Shown here piece by piece: positions 23,826 to 32,994 of a stretch of DNA of 64,000 nucleotides (within the stretch, counting starts at the first letter, position 1; each line of letters opens with the position of its first letter). Source of the DNA: Serratia rhizosphaerae (GTDB lineage Bacteria; Pseudomonadota; Gammaproteobacteria; Enterobacterales; Enterobacteriaceae); contig NZ_CP041764.1 of assembly GCF_009817885.1 (NCBI RefSeq), positions 434,001 through 498,000 of the forward strand. The letters are read 5' to 3'. The translations under genes and the position numbers were made by a program. The notes beneath the pieces are model-generated. The model had not been told where the DNA came from, did not search any database, and saw nothing but the letters and a program-made list of their open reading frames with translations.

Positions 23826-25772
23826 TTATTCTCGCGCCAGCGCATCAATCGGGTTAAGACGGGCGGCATTGCGCGCCGGCAGATAGCCGAACACTACGCC
23901 GATACCGGTGGAACAGATAAACGCGCTGAGCAGCGCCGCCGGCGGGAAGCTTATCTGCCAGCCCGGCAATACCAGCTGCACCAGCAGGCCGATGGCGAAC
24001 GACAGGCCGATGCCCAGCGCACCGCCCACCAGACACACCAGCACCGCTTCAATCAGAAACTGCTGCAGCACGTCGCCGGAACGCGCGCCGACTGCCATGC
24101 GGATGCCGATTTCACGCGTACGCTCGGTGACCGACACCAGCATGATATTCATCACCCCGATACCGCCGACCACCAGCGAAATCACCGCCACCAACGTCAG
24201 GAACAGCTGCAGGGTGCGGGTGGTTTTCTCTGCGGTCTGCACCAGGCTGTCCATGTTGTAGGTAAAGAAGTCTTTCTTGCCGTGGCGCAGCGTCAGCAGG
24301 CGCGTCAGCTGCTGCTCCGCCTCCTGGCTGTTGTAGCCGTCGCGGATGCGTACGGTGATCGAATCAAAATAGGCATTGCCCATCAGCCGGTTGGCCATGG
24401 TGCTGTACGGCACCCAGACGCTCAGGGTTTTGCTGCTGCCGAACATCGACTGCTTCTCCTGGGCGACGCCCACCACCGTTGCCGGCATATTGCCGACCAG
24501 AATCACCTCGCCGACCACCTCTTTCTGATGCGGGAACAGACGGCGCTTGGTATTGGCGTCGATCACCACCACCTGCGCCTGCGACTGCACCTGCAGCTGG
24601 TCGATGCCGCTCCCCTGGTTGAATGTCATACCGTAGACGCGGAAAAACTGTTCGCTGATGCCGGTCACATTCGCCGCCGCATCCACATTGCCCATGCGCA
24701 GCCGCATGCTGCTGCCGATGGTCGGTGACAGCGCGCCGACGTACGGCTGTTCACGCAGCGCATCGAGATCGTCATACTTCAACGACTGGCGATAGGCCGG
24801 ATCGTCATCGCCAAAATCTTTGCCCGGATAGATATCGACCGTATTAGTGCCGATCGATTTGATATCCGCCAGCACCATCTGTTTGGCAGCGTCGCCGATC
24901 ACCAGAATGGAGACCACCGAGGCGATGCCGATGATAATCCCCAGCATGGTCAGCATGGTGCGCATTTTATTCGCCGCCATCGCACGCCAGGCCATCACCA
25001 GCGCTTCGCGAAAACGTCCGCTCGCCTGCTGCCAGGAGGGCGCCGGCGTCGCCAGATCCAATGACTTGGCCTGCGGATTCGGCATGCCTGCCGGCCGGGA
25101 GTCGTTAATGATCTCGCCGTCGCGAATTTCAATGATCCGCTCCGCCTGCTGCGCCACCGTCGGATCGTGCGTGACGATAATCACCGTATGCCCCTGCTCG
25201 CGCAGCTGCTTGAGGATCGCCATCACCTCTTCGCCGGAGTGGCTGTCCAGCGCCCCGGTCGGCTCATCCGCCAAAATCACCTGGCCGCCGTTCATCAGCG
25301 CCCGGGCGATACTGACGCGCTGCTGCTGCCCGCCGGACAGCTGGCTCGGCTGGTACGCGACGCGCTCCCCCAATCCCAGCCGCTGCAACAGCGCCGTGGC
25401 GCGTTCGCGCCGTGCCGCTTTGCCCAGCCCGGCATACACCGCCGGCACCTCGACATTGTGCGAGGCGCTCAGATGCGGCAGCAGATGGTAGCGCTGGAAG
25501 ATAAAGCCGAAATGTTCACGCCGCAGCGCCGCCAAGGCATCACCGTTCAACGTGGCCACATCCTGCCCCGCCACGCGGTACGTGCCGGCGCTCGGCTTAT
25601 CGAGACAGCCGAGAATGTTCATCAGCGTCGATTTGCCGGAGCCGGAAGCGCCGATAATCGCCACCATTTCGCCGGCGTCGATGCTCAGCGTCACGTTCTT
25701 CAGCACCTCGACGGTCTGTTCGCCAGACTGATAGCTGCGGCAGATACCGCTCAGCTCAAGCAGCGTTGCCAT
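23826..25772 (-). CDS. macB: Macrolide export ATP-binding/permease protein MacB
   Basis: A 648-residue ABC protein with the nucleotide-binding domain first: Walker A GASGSGKSTL near residue 40, signature [15 protein letters not shown], Walker B VILADEPTGALD. Four membrane helices and a large periplasmic domain follow (helix 1 near residue 275, then LGIIIGIASVVSI and, near the C-terminus, LVVGGIGVMNIMLVSVTERTREIGIR). With MacA and TolC it forms a mechanotransmission pump for macrolides, enterotoxin and other substrates. Its ATG shares one base with the macA TGA. Confidence 0.97.
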   Translation of the reverse strand: MATLLELSGICRSYQSGEQTVEVLKNVTLSIDAGEMVAIIGASGSGKSTLMNILGCLDKPSAGTYRVAGQDVATLNGDALAALRREHFGFIFQRYHLLPHLSASHNVEVPAVYAGLGKAARRERATALLQRLGLGERVAYQPSQLSGGQQQRVSIARALMNGGQVILADEPTGALDSHSGEEVMAILKQLREQGHTVIIVTHDPTVAQQAERIIEIRDGEIINDSRPAGMPNPQAKSLDLATPAPSWQQASGRFREALVMAWRAMAANKMRTMLTMLGIIIGIASVVSILVIGDAAKQMVLADIKSIGTNTVDIYPGKDFGDDDPAYRQSLKYDDLDALREQPYVGALSPTIGSSMRLRMGNVDAAANVTGISEQFFRVYGMTFNQGSGIDQLQVQSQAQVVVIDANTKRRLFPHQKEVVGEVILVGNMPATVVGVAQEKQSMFGSSKTLSVWVPYSTMANRLMGNAYFDSITVRIRDGYNSQEAEQQLTRLLTLRHGKKDFFTYNMDSLVQTAEKTTRTLQLFLTLVAVISLVVGGIGVMNIMLVSVTERTREIGIRMAVGARSGDVLQQFLIEAVLVCLVGGALGIGLSFAIGLLVQLVLPGWQISFPPAALLSAFICSTGIGVVFGYLPARNAARLNPIDALARE

Positions 25773-26884
25773 CAGTTGGCCTCCGCGCCGCCGCGGTTAA
25801 CGATAACCTCGTCGCCGACCCCAAGCCCTTTGATAATCTGCACGTCTATATTATTACGCATGCCGATGGTCACTTCGCGCTTCTCTTCCTTGCCCTGCTT
25901 CAGCACCGCCACATAATAGCGGTTATCGGCAATTTGCTCGCCCAGCGCCGCCAGCGGGATCGCCATCGCCTGGCTGATGCCGCCCAACTGAATGTGCACC
26001 TGTGCGGTCATCTGCAGACGCAACAGCCCCTGCGGGTTCGGCACCTCAAAACGGGCATAGTAGAAGATGGCGTTGTTGACCTTCTCCGGCGTCGGCTGAA
26101 TGTCTTTCAGCACACCGTCAAAGCGTTTGTTCGGGTCGCCCAACACGGTAAACCAGGCCTTTTGCCCCGGCTTCAGGTGAATAACGTCGGCTTCGGACAC
26201 CTGCGCCTTCACCAGCATGGTGCTGAGATCGGCCAGCGTCAGAATGTTCGGCGCCTGCTGCGCCGCAATCACCGTTTGCCCCTGCAGGGTGGTGATCTGC
26301 ACCACGTCACCGTCCATCGGCGCTTCGATGCGGGTGTAGGCCAGGTTGATTTTGGCCGTATCCAGGCTGGCCTGATTACGGGCGATTTGCGCCTTGATAC
26401 TCTCCACCTGCGCCTTTTTCACCGCCAGTTCGCTGGTGTATTTATCCAAATCCTGACGCGATACCGCCTGCACACGCGACAGCGCGCGATTGCGCTGCAG
26501 GGTGACCGCCGCCAGATGCTGCTCGGCCTGCGCCTGCTGCAGCTGGGCATGCAGTTCGCGCAGCATCGCCTCGCTTTCGCGGATGCTGTTTTGCGCCTGC
26601 TGCGGATCGATCACCCCCAGCAGCTGGCCCTTCTTCACTTTATCGCCAATTTCAACCGTCAGGCTTTCCAACTGGCCGCTGACCTGCGCGCCGACGTCAA
26701 CTTTGCGTACCGCATCCAGCTGACCGGTCGCCAGTACGTTTTGCTGCAGGTCGCGCTTGGCCACCTTCACCGTTTTATAGTCCACCGCTGCCGGCTGACG
26801 GAAAAACCAGAATGCCGCCACGGCGATAACCACCAGTCCCACGATGACGATCGTCCTGCGTCGTAGACGTCCCATAAACTTCAT
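25772..26884 (-). CDS. macA: Macrolide transporter periplasmic adaptor MacA
   Basis: A 370-residue membrane-fusion protein linking MacB to TolC. An N-terminal anchor helix ([18 protein letters not shown]) is followed by the lipoyl and beta-barrel parts ([29 protein letters not shown]) and a coiled-coil hairpin in the middle. The start is set at ATG 26884 because AAGGA lies 11 nt upstream; ATG 26875 is a weaker option. First gene of macAB. Confidence 0.95.
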   Translation of the reverse strand: MKFMGRLRRRTIVIVGLVVIAVAAFWFFRQPAAVDYKTVKVAKRDLQQNVLATGQLDAVRKVDVGAQVSGQLESLTVEIGDKVKKGQLLGVIDPQQAQNSIRESEAMLRELHAQLQQAQAEQHLAAVTLQRNRALSRVQAVSRQDLDKYTSELAVKKAQVESIKAQIARNQASLDTAKINLAYTRIEAPMDGDVVQITTLQGQTVIAAQQAPNILTLADLSTMLVKAQVSEADVIHLKPGQKAWFTVLGDPNKRFDGVLKDIQPTPEKVNNAIFYYARFEVPNPQGLLRLQMTAQVHIQLGGISQAMAIPLAALGEQIADNRYYVAVLKQGKEEKREVTIGMRNNIDVQIIKGLGVGDEVIVNRGGAEAN

Positions 26885-27053
26885 AAAGTGGTATATCCTT
26901 TTGTTTTTACCGGAGATGATCGCGCATTGTGAACGCTTCAGCGGACAAATTCCCACGATCCCGGTATTTCATCCCGCCGTTACGCGCGCTCTTTAGTCAA
27001 TTAACGCGCACTATAACCGATTATCCGCGATCAAATCACATATTCCCGACGCG

Positions 27054-27085
27054 AAAAAAAGACGGCCGGGATCGCTCCCGGCCGT
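27054..27085 (-). terminator. Intrinsic terminator of the tailspike-like gene
   Basis: ACGGCCGGGA (27062-27071) and TCCCGGCCGT (27076-27085) form a perfect 10-bp stem with a TCGC loop. On the minus strand the stem is followed by C and a run of seven T residues (27054-27060). It lies just past the stop at 27106. Confidence 0.9.
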
Positions 27086-27105
27086 GATTCAGTGCGATAA
27101 ACGTC

Positions 27106-29094
27106 TTATTTTCGCGTAAAAGTAAAATAGAGGGGGAAGGTATGCGGCGAATCTTGCTGCGCTCGCAGAACCATAGGCGCATCCTTGTCACCATAGATAA
27201 GTTTTAATCGGGCACTGTCTTTGATCGTACTGTCAAAAATCTCCAAACCTGCTGACGACACCGCCACCTTAAAGCTTGAACAGACGCCACTTAGGTTGGT
27301 GGGGCCAAACACCTGAACTTCATAGATATCTTTTACCCCAGGCGCATTGTTGATGCCAATATATTTAAATGTTCGAATGGTGCGAGCCTGGCCCGGCGCA
27401 AACGTGGCGGCAAAGTCCGTACCATAAGCCCGATAATTACGCAGATATAAATCTTCACCCGGGGCTATAAATGCCGAGGTGCAATCAAACAGGTTTTTAT
27501 TGAGGTAGCTGTCTCGCAACGTTAACGTAGTACCAGAATGCAGCCACTGTGCACCGTTCACCGAATTTGTCGCGACGCTATACGAGTTCTTATAATTAAG
27601 GGTGCAGCTATACAGCGAATGACCAACCAGGCCGCCGATATACCCGCAGTCAACATCAAGCCGGGCAAAAGGCGCGCCATAAAAGTCCAGGATAATATCA
27701 AAGTAGAAATTTTCACCCTGCTGCGCGGTACGCACTGCGGAAATAGCGCTGCGCCATGAGCCGGAAGTTAATGTATCACCCGCAGCGAAAGCACTTTTTC
27801 CACCGGAAACATCATTTTTTTCAATGATAAGCACCTTATAGACGCCGGCCGTTGGCACATAAAAAGCCAGAACCTCGCCCGTCGCCGTGCCGTTGGTAAT
27901 CTCCGCACCGCGCGTCAGACCATTAAACGATTGACTGGATAACGTCACTTCACAGAGGAAACGCCCGTTGAAGTCCGCATCGCCAGAAATCTGGCCATAT
28001 TGCGCCCCATTACGCCATAGCGAACCACCATAGCGCATCTGCGTAATAAACCCGACAGAAAGCTTGTGCCCTTCGGCAATGGGGTAATCACCGGATGTTC
28101 CCTTGGCAAAATAAGCTCCCATATTGCCTTGATACCAATAATCGCCGGTAATAAAGTTGGACGCCGACGCATGTATTTGCTGGCTGCAGTCATAAACAAT
28201 ATTACAGCCAATCGCCTTGCCAATATGGAGTCGTGAACCGCCGCATCCTTTCCCACGGATAGAAATACCATTGGCACGCGCCCTGCCATTTATAGAACCG
28301 ATATGGATCTCAAGACCTACCATCGAGCCGCCTTCCTTGCCAATCATGATCAGCGGTGTAGCATTTTTCCAGTCCGTATAAGCCGGGAAGCTTGCATGCG
28401 CTTCCAGCGAGGCAAAACGCATTTCCAGGCCGTGAGTCCAGTTATCAATAATCAACGGCGACTTAAACGCCAACTGTTGGAACGACCACACTTTATTGAG
28501 ATCATGATTGATGGCATAAGCCAATGCCGCCTGCGCCGCCTGCGTCCAGTCGCCATCGGCAGTGACCAGATGATAGAAATCTTCCACCAGCACCATATTA
28601 TTAAGCTTGAACGACGACGCCATGCCGCTCACTTCGACCCAGGCGTCGGGGGCAAAACCGCCCGTTGCTTCCGGCGTTGTATTTGGAGCGACCACTTTCG
28701 GCAACGCGCCCCGCCATACAACATATCCCAACGTGCTTTCCAAATAGAGCGCCTGATTAGCGGACTCCAAGGTAAAGCCATTTTTAAAATAACCAACGGG
28801 AAGATATCCGCCGCGACGAATCGCGTCTTCACGACTTACCAGTGTTTGTTTCAGCTCTTTTGGCTCTGCCATATATTGTTCCTGTCTTACTGCGTTGAGT
28901 GAGATAACAATGTAAACAGACGCCGCAATATTTAATACAAAATGGAAACCTACCATTAACCACACAACAACATCGCATTCAGAGCCTTGGCACACAGCGA
29001 TCGTTAAACCGCAGCTCAACATAATGAATATTCCTAATACCGCACCGGCAATATTGAACTGCCGTTTAGTCACCCCTTGATGAAATAGCGCCAT
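27106..29094 (-). CDS. Orphan phage tailspike-like protein with N-terminal membrane hairpin
   Basis: 662 residues from ATG 29094. Residues ~14-35 and ~43-66 are two strongly hydrophobic helices. Residues ~95-160 resemble the head-binding N-domain of enterobacterial phage tailspikes (NGFTLESANQALYLES, WRGALPKVVAPNTTPE, GGFAPDAWVEVSG). The rest looks like a right-handed beta-helix, beginning DGDWTQAAQAALAYA as in pectate-lyase-like folds. Such proteins bind or cleave surface polysaccharide. A strong ribosome site (AGGA, 7 nt) precedes an internal in-frame ATG at 28872 (MAEPKELKQTL), so the native product may start there (588 aa) without the helices. No other phage gene is near. Base composition is less GC-rich than the flanking core genes. 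It lies between macA and ybjX, adjacent genes in E. coli. Function is not established. Confidence 0.7.
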   Translation of the reverse strand: MALFHQGVTKRQFNIAGAVLGIFIMLSCGLTIAVCQGSECDVVVWLMVGFHFVLNIAASVYIVISLNAVRQEQYMAEPKELKQTLVSREDAIRRGGYLPVGYFKNGFTLESANQALYLESTLGYVVWRGALPKVVAPNTTPEATGGFAPDAWVEVSGMASSFKLNNMVLVEDFYHLVTADGDWTQAAQAALAYAINHDLNKVWSFQQLAFKSPLIIDNWTHGLEMRFASLEAHASFPAYTDWKNATPLIMIGKEGGSMVGLEIHIGSINGRARANGISIRGKGCGGSRLHIGKAIGCNIVYDCSQQIHASASNFITGDYWYQGNMGAYFAKGTSGDYPIAEGHKLSVGFITQMRYGGSLWRNGAQYGQISGDADFNGRFLCEVTLSSQSFNGLTRGAEITNGTATGEVLAFYVPTAGVYKVLIIEKNDVSGGKSAFAAGDTLTSGSWRSAISAVRTAQQGENFYFDIILDFYGAPFARLDVDCGYIGGLVGHSLYSCTLNYKNSYSVATNSVNGAQWLHSGTTLTLRDSYLNKNLFDCTSAFIAPGEDLYLRNYRAYGTDFAATFAPGQARTIRTFKYIGINNAPGVKDIYEVQVFGPTNLSGVCSSFKVAVSSAGLEIFDSTIKDSARLKLIYGDKDAPMVLRAQQDSPHTFPLYFTFTRK

Positions 29095-29117
29095 TCAATA
29101 TCGTCAAGGACTTCACC

Positions 29118-30068
29118 ATGTCACAATTCAGCTTTCCGCTCGTTGTCAGCCAGCCGATGAACGGCCAACGGTTAATCACCGCCCTGCTAAGCGGCAGCAT
29201 GGCGCCCGCCCAGTGCTGGCGAAAAACCTCGTTTCGCCTGAAGTTCCTCAGCCGTTCTCTGTTGAACTGGCAGACCACCAGCGGGCTGATGAACACGCTG
29301 GCGGACAACCCGCTGCTGGAAACCATCCTGCGCGCGCAACCCAACCTGCCGTGTAAACTGCACCGCCCGTATCTGGCAGCCAATATGAGCAAACTCGACG
29401 GCCTGTTTGCGCTGCGCGACCACTACGATCTGATTGCCCAGCGCATGCCGGGGAAAATGCTGCACGGGCACCTGGGCACACGGCCGCTGGTGTTAAGCCG
29501 CGCGACGGATAAAAACGGCGAGACGGTGACGCTGGAACTGGCGGCGATCGATAAGCTGAACAAGGAGGGAGAAACTACGCTGCTGCTGCGCAACGCCGCG
29601 GGCGTTATGCTGGCGGAAATCACCTTCACCCTGATGCATTTCCGGCAAAAGAGTACGCTGTTTATCGGCGGTCTGCAGGGGGCAAACGTTGACGTGCCGC
29701 ACAGCGAGATTCAGCACGCGACTAAAGCCTGCCACGGCCTGTTCCCCAAACGGCTGGTGCTGGAAGGGGTGTGCCACCTGGCGCGCCATCTGGGGATTCA
29801 GCAAGTGGTGGCGGTCGGCAACGGCAGTCATATTTACCAGAACTGGCGCTATAAAAACAAAAAGCGCGACCTGCTGCATGCCGATTATGACCAGTTCTGG
29901 CTGTCGATGGCGGCCCGGCCGCTGCCCGGCGGCTACTTCCTGCTGCCGGAACGCATCGCCCGCAAACCGCTGGAGGAGGTCGCCAGCAAAAAACGCGCGG
30001 AATACCGCCGCCGCTATCAACTGCTGGACGCGTTGGAACAGGGGCTGGCCGCGCATTTTTCCCGGTGA
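29118..30068 (+). CDS. ybjX: VirK/YbjX family protein (DUF535)
   Basis: A 316-residue cytoplasmic protein of the VirK/YbjX family, implicated in Salmonella and Shigella in envelope adaptation and virulence; biochemical activity unknown. Typical family stretches are RFSxxLL-like FLSRSLLNWQTT, KLDGLFALRDHYDLI, LFIGGLQGA and HLARHLGIQQVVAVGNGSHIY. It starts 23 bp from the divergent tailspike-like gene, close for two promoters. Its stop is 21 bp from the convergent ybjD stop. Confidence 0.9.
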   Translation: MSQFSFPLVVSQPMNGQRLITALLSGSMAPAQCWRKTSFRLKFLSRSLLNWQTTSGLMNTLADNPLLETILRAQPNLPCKLHRPYLAANMSKLDGLFALRDHYDLIAQRMPGKMLHGHLGTRPLVLSRATDKNGETVTLELAAIDKLNKEGETTLLLRNAAGVMLAEITFTLMHFRQKSTLFIGGLQGANVDVPHSEIQHATKACHGLFPKRLVLEGVCHLARHLGIQQVVAVGNGSHIYQNWRYKNKKRDLLHADYDQFWLSMAARPLPGGYFLLPERIARKPLEEVASKKRAEYRRRYQLLDALEQGLAAHFSR

Positions 30069-30089
30069 GAGCATGGCTGGCGGCCGCGG

Positions 30090-31748
30090 CTAGTCGGCCC
30101 GGCCGCGCGCCAGCCAGATAACCCGTGAGAACATTTTTTTCAGCAGCGCCGGCACCGCGTCGGTGCCCCACTCGCCCGCCTGCATCGCCACTTCGATCGC
30201 CAGATCCGGCTTCGAGGCGCGGTGCACCGCTTTCAGGATCACCTTGCGCATCGGCATCTGAGCGTTAACCGGCACCGAGGCCACCCGGTGATACACCGGG
30301 CTGAATCCCTCTTTATACATAAAGTGTTCCATGTCCGCCGCCGGCAGCGCCGTCAGACGGTCACGTTCATTATCCTCATGATTGTCCAGCATGCTGCGCA
30401 CGGTATTGGCGTACTTTTTGCCGGCCTCGTCGCCATCCACCAGCGCATGCCACTCAATCCCCATCCGCCGGGCAAACTTCAGCAGCGGTTTTAACCCGCA
30501 CTGGGCAAATTCAATCACCCTGACGCCCTCGGCCTGAAAATTATGCCCGCACTGCCGCGCCAGCTCGTTCAGCAGCCATACTTCGGTCTCCCCTTCCACC
30601 AGCAGCCAGCAACGGGCGAACAGCGAAGAAGGACGGTTAAACCGGATATGGAAGGCGATACGCCGGCTGTCTTCCGGCCCGAGACCGCGTGACCCAAGGC
30701 GATAGGTCGCCACCCGGCCGGACTCGCGCACCAGCCGGCAGACGTGCACCACCGGCACCAGCGATACCAGTTCGCTGGAGTTGGTGGTAGTGATGCGCTG
30801 CAGCGGCAGCTGATTCAGCAATCCCCAGGCGACCGACAGCATAATCGGATGCAGGCGGGTTTCCGGATCCTCCACCAGCAGCAGCGGGCGCGCATGAGGT
30901 TCCAGCTTCACATTCCCCTTGGCCTGCAGCAGCGTCGAGAACATGCCCAGCAAAATCAGCCGCATGCTGCGGCTGTTCGGCTCGGCCACCATGCGGTTGA
31001 TATTATCGAGCGAACGCCACGCCTGCTGCTCCTGCTGCCGGCGCTGTCGTCGCGGCCCGGCGACGTGTGAACCCTGCTCGGAAAAATAGTGCTCCAGCAG
31101 TTGCTGCATCGCCGCCAGCCCCTGACGCAGCTCGCCATTGGTCAGTTTCTGCGGGTTGCGCACCAGTTCACGCGTCAGTTGGTCAAGCTGCTGCGCCAGC
31201 GCCTCATTATCGGCAGGCAACCGATCGCCGAGCGAGCTGGGGCGTAAACGCCGGATAAAGCGCGCATCGCGCAGCCGCAGCACCGGGTGAATACGAATAA
31301 TGCTGCGCACCAGCCGGTCGATATGATGCAGCAACAGCGGGTTGCCGTCGGCATCCAGAAAGCTGCGCCAGGTACACACCGTGTCATCATCGGTCATCTC
31401 CCCTTCGCAGCGATAATGGATGCGGCTCAGGCCATCCTCCGCCTTGACCCACAGCGGCGATAGATGGCGATAGCGCGGCAGATGGGCATGCCCGATGTCC
31501 TTCTCACAGAACGTAAAAATGATCTGCAGGTAGCGCTCCTTGGCCGCTTCATCACCGGGCGGGAAGTGGAAGTCATGCGTTTCGAAGCGGTACAGCGTCT
31601 CTTCCGGCGCCAGCAGCAGCGTCAGCGCATCCAACAGGCTGGATTTACCCCAGGCGTTTTCTCCGAGCAGCAGCGTGTTGTCATCCAGCGTCAGCGACAG
31701 CCGATTAATGCCACGGAAACCTACAATCTCAATGCGTTCTAAGTACAT
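30090..31748 (-). CDS. ybjD: OLD-family ATP-dependent endonuclease-like protein YbjD
   Basis: A 552-residue protein, equal in length to E. coli YbjD. The N-terminal SMC/RecF-like ATPase has Walker A GENAWGKSSLLDAL near residue 32, and a signature/Walker B region reads LLLVEDPETRLHPIMLS. A C-terminal Toprim domain carries LVEGETEVWL and LVDGDEAGKKY, as in OLD nucleases. The role is not defined; OLD relatives act in phage exclusion and DNA processing. Start ATG 31748 has GGGAGG upstream; the frame is open further upstream to 31829 but that part is not family-like. Confidence 0.93.
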   Translation of the reverse strand: MYLERIEIVGFRGINRLSLTLDDNTLLLGENAWGKSSLLDALTLLLAPEETLYRFETHDFHFPPGDEAAKERYLQIIFTFCEKDIGHAHLPRYRHLSPLWVKAEDGLSRIHYRCEGEMTDDDTVCTWRSFLDADGNPLLLHHIDRLVRSIIRIHPVLRLRDARFIRRLRPSSLGDRLPADNEALAQQLDQLTRELVRNPQKLTNGELRQGLAAMQQLLEHYFSEQGSHVAGPRRQRRQQEQQAWRSLDNINRMVAEPNSRSMRLILLGMFSTLLQAKGNVKLEPHARPLLLVEDPETRLHPIMLSVAWGLLNQLPLQRITTTNSSELVSLVPVVHVCRLVRESGRVATYRLGSRGLGPEDSRRIAFHIRFNRPSSLFARCWLLVEGETEVWLLNELARQCGHNFQAEGVRVIEFAQCGLKPLLKFARRMGIEWHALVDGDEAGKKYANTVRSMLDNHEDNERDRLTALPAADMEHFMYKEGFSPVYHRVASVPVNAQMPMRKVILKAVHRASKPDLAIEVAMQAGEWGTDAVPALLKKMFSRVIWLARGRAD

Positions 31749-31935
31749 CTGTCGCCTCCCGTGCGAACCTTCGCCACTCTCTGTCGAATGACGACTCTGA
31801 GCATGGTCAACAATCCCCCCGCAGGTCAAGCAAACGCGCGTAAATCTGCTACTTTACTCTGAAGAGGGTTTTGATTAGCCTGTTGCGGTCGCACGGCACT
31901 TGCCGTGGCGATTTGAGCAAGGAAATTTTGTCGTC

Positions 31936-32832
31936 ATGTATTCAGGACTGTTGATCATTCTGGTGCCGCTGATCGCCGGCTACCTTATCCCGCTGCACAG
32001 CCATCGCCTTATCCAGAGCATCAACCGTCTGCTCAGCCGGATGGTGTACGTTATTCTGTTTTTAATGGGCATCAGTCTGGCGTTTCTGGAAAACCTCAGC
32101 AGTAATCTGCTGCTGATCTTCCAATACACCGCCGCGTTTTTCCTCTGCATCTTCCTCGCCAACGCGTTGGTGCTTTACCTACTGGAGCGCAAACTGCCGT
32201 GGCGCAGCACGCATAAACAGGAGAAGCTGCCCTCACGCCTGCATATGGCGTTAGAGTCGCTGCAACTGTGCGGCGTAGTACTGATTGGCTTCCTGCTCGG
32301 CCTGACGCAGTGGCCCTGGCTGCACTACGCCACCGCCGGCAGCGAGTACGCGCTGATTTTCCTGCTGTTTCTGGTGGGGATTCAGCTGCGCAACAGCGGT
32401 ATGACGCTGCGGCAGATCATTGTTAACCGCCGCGGCATGCTGGTCGGCGTGGTCGTGGCCATCAGCGCGCTGGCCGGCGGTGCGCTGGCGGCCTGGCTGC
32501 TGGGGGTGCCGGTGAAAGCCGGGTTGGCAGTGGCCTCCGGCTTTGGCTGGTATTCGCTGTCCGCCATTTTGATCAGCGACGCCTACGGCCCGGTACTCGG
32601 CAGCACCGCCTTCTTTAACGATCTGCTGCGCGAACTGGTGGCAATTATGCTGATCCCCACGCTTATCCGCCGCAGCCGCTCGACGGCGCTGGGCCTGTGC
32701 GGCGCCACCTCGATGGATTTCACCCTGCCGGTGCTGCAGCGCAGCGGCGGCCTGGAGATAGTACCGCCGGCCATCGTCCACGGCTTCCTGCTGAGCCTGA
32801 TGGCGCCGGTACTGATCGCCCTGTTCTCCTAA
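31936..32832 (+). CDS. lysO: L-lysine exporter LysO
   Basis: A 298-residue inner-membrane protein (YbjE, DUF340) with about eight hydrophobic helices. E. coli LysO exports lysine and its toxic analogue thialysine. Conserved blocks include EKLPSRLHMALESLQLCGVV, FLVGIQLRNSGM, SGFGWYSLS and RSRSTALGLCGATSMDFTLP. ATG 31936 matches the family start (MYSGLLIILVPLIAGYLIP); an AAGGA lies about 13 nt upstream. Stands alone, divergent from ybjD. Confidence 0.94.
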   Translation: MYSGLLIILVPLIAGYLIPLHSHRLIQSINRLLSRMVYVILFLMGISLAFLENLSSNLLLIFQYTAAFFLCIFLANALVLYLLERKLPWRSTHKQEKLPSRLHMALESLQLCGVVLIGFLLGLTQWPWLHYATAGSEYALIFLLFLVGIQLRNSGMTLRQIIVNRRGMLVGVVVAISALAGGALAAWLLGVPVKAGLAVASGFGWYSLSAILISDAYGPVLGSTAFFNDLLRELVAIMLIPTLIRRSRSTALGLCGATSMDFTLPVLQRSGGLEIVPPAIVHGFLLSLMAPVLIALFS

Positions 32833-32836
32833 CCGT

Positions 32837-32859
32837 TTCCGGGGGCATTTCCCCCGGAA
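32837..32859 (+). terminator. Hairpin terminator after lysO
   Basis: TTCCGGGGG and CCCCCGGAA form a 9-bp stem around CATTT directly after the lysO stop. The tail (TCGTTCTC) is only moderately T-rich. Confidence 0.65.
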
Positions 32860-32955
32860 TCGTTCTCATCCGCACGCGATTTTGCGTTAAATCAAACTTA
32901 CGTCACTTTTCCGACAAAACGCTTTTGCCCCGGCAGTTGCCGATCTATGCTCCAA

Positions 32956-32978
32956 AACAAGCATTTTAAATGCAACTT
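32956..32978 (+). promoter_or_regulatory. NsrR operator upstream of hcp
   Basis: The 23-bp palindromic site is centred on GCATTTTAAATGC (32961-32973). It matches the NsrR consensus known from E. coli hcp (AAGATGCATTT-n-AAATGCATCTT) at 20 of 22 defined positions and ends 16 bp before the hcp ATG. NsrR is the nitric-oxide-sensing repressor, so hcp-hcr is expected to be NO-induced. NsrR itself is not in the window. Confidence 0.8.
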
Positions 32979-32994
32979 TAAAAAGGACGCGATT

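Noticed and set aside
27106..29094. Prophage island around the tailspike-like gene
   Set aside because: Both flanks are ordinary core genes (macA, ybjX) and no integrase, capsid, lysis or attachment-site repeat is visible.
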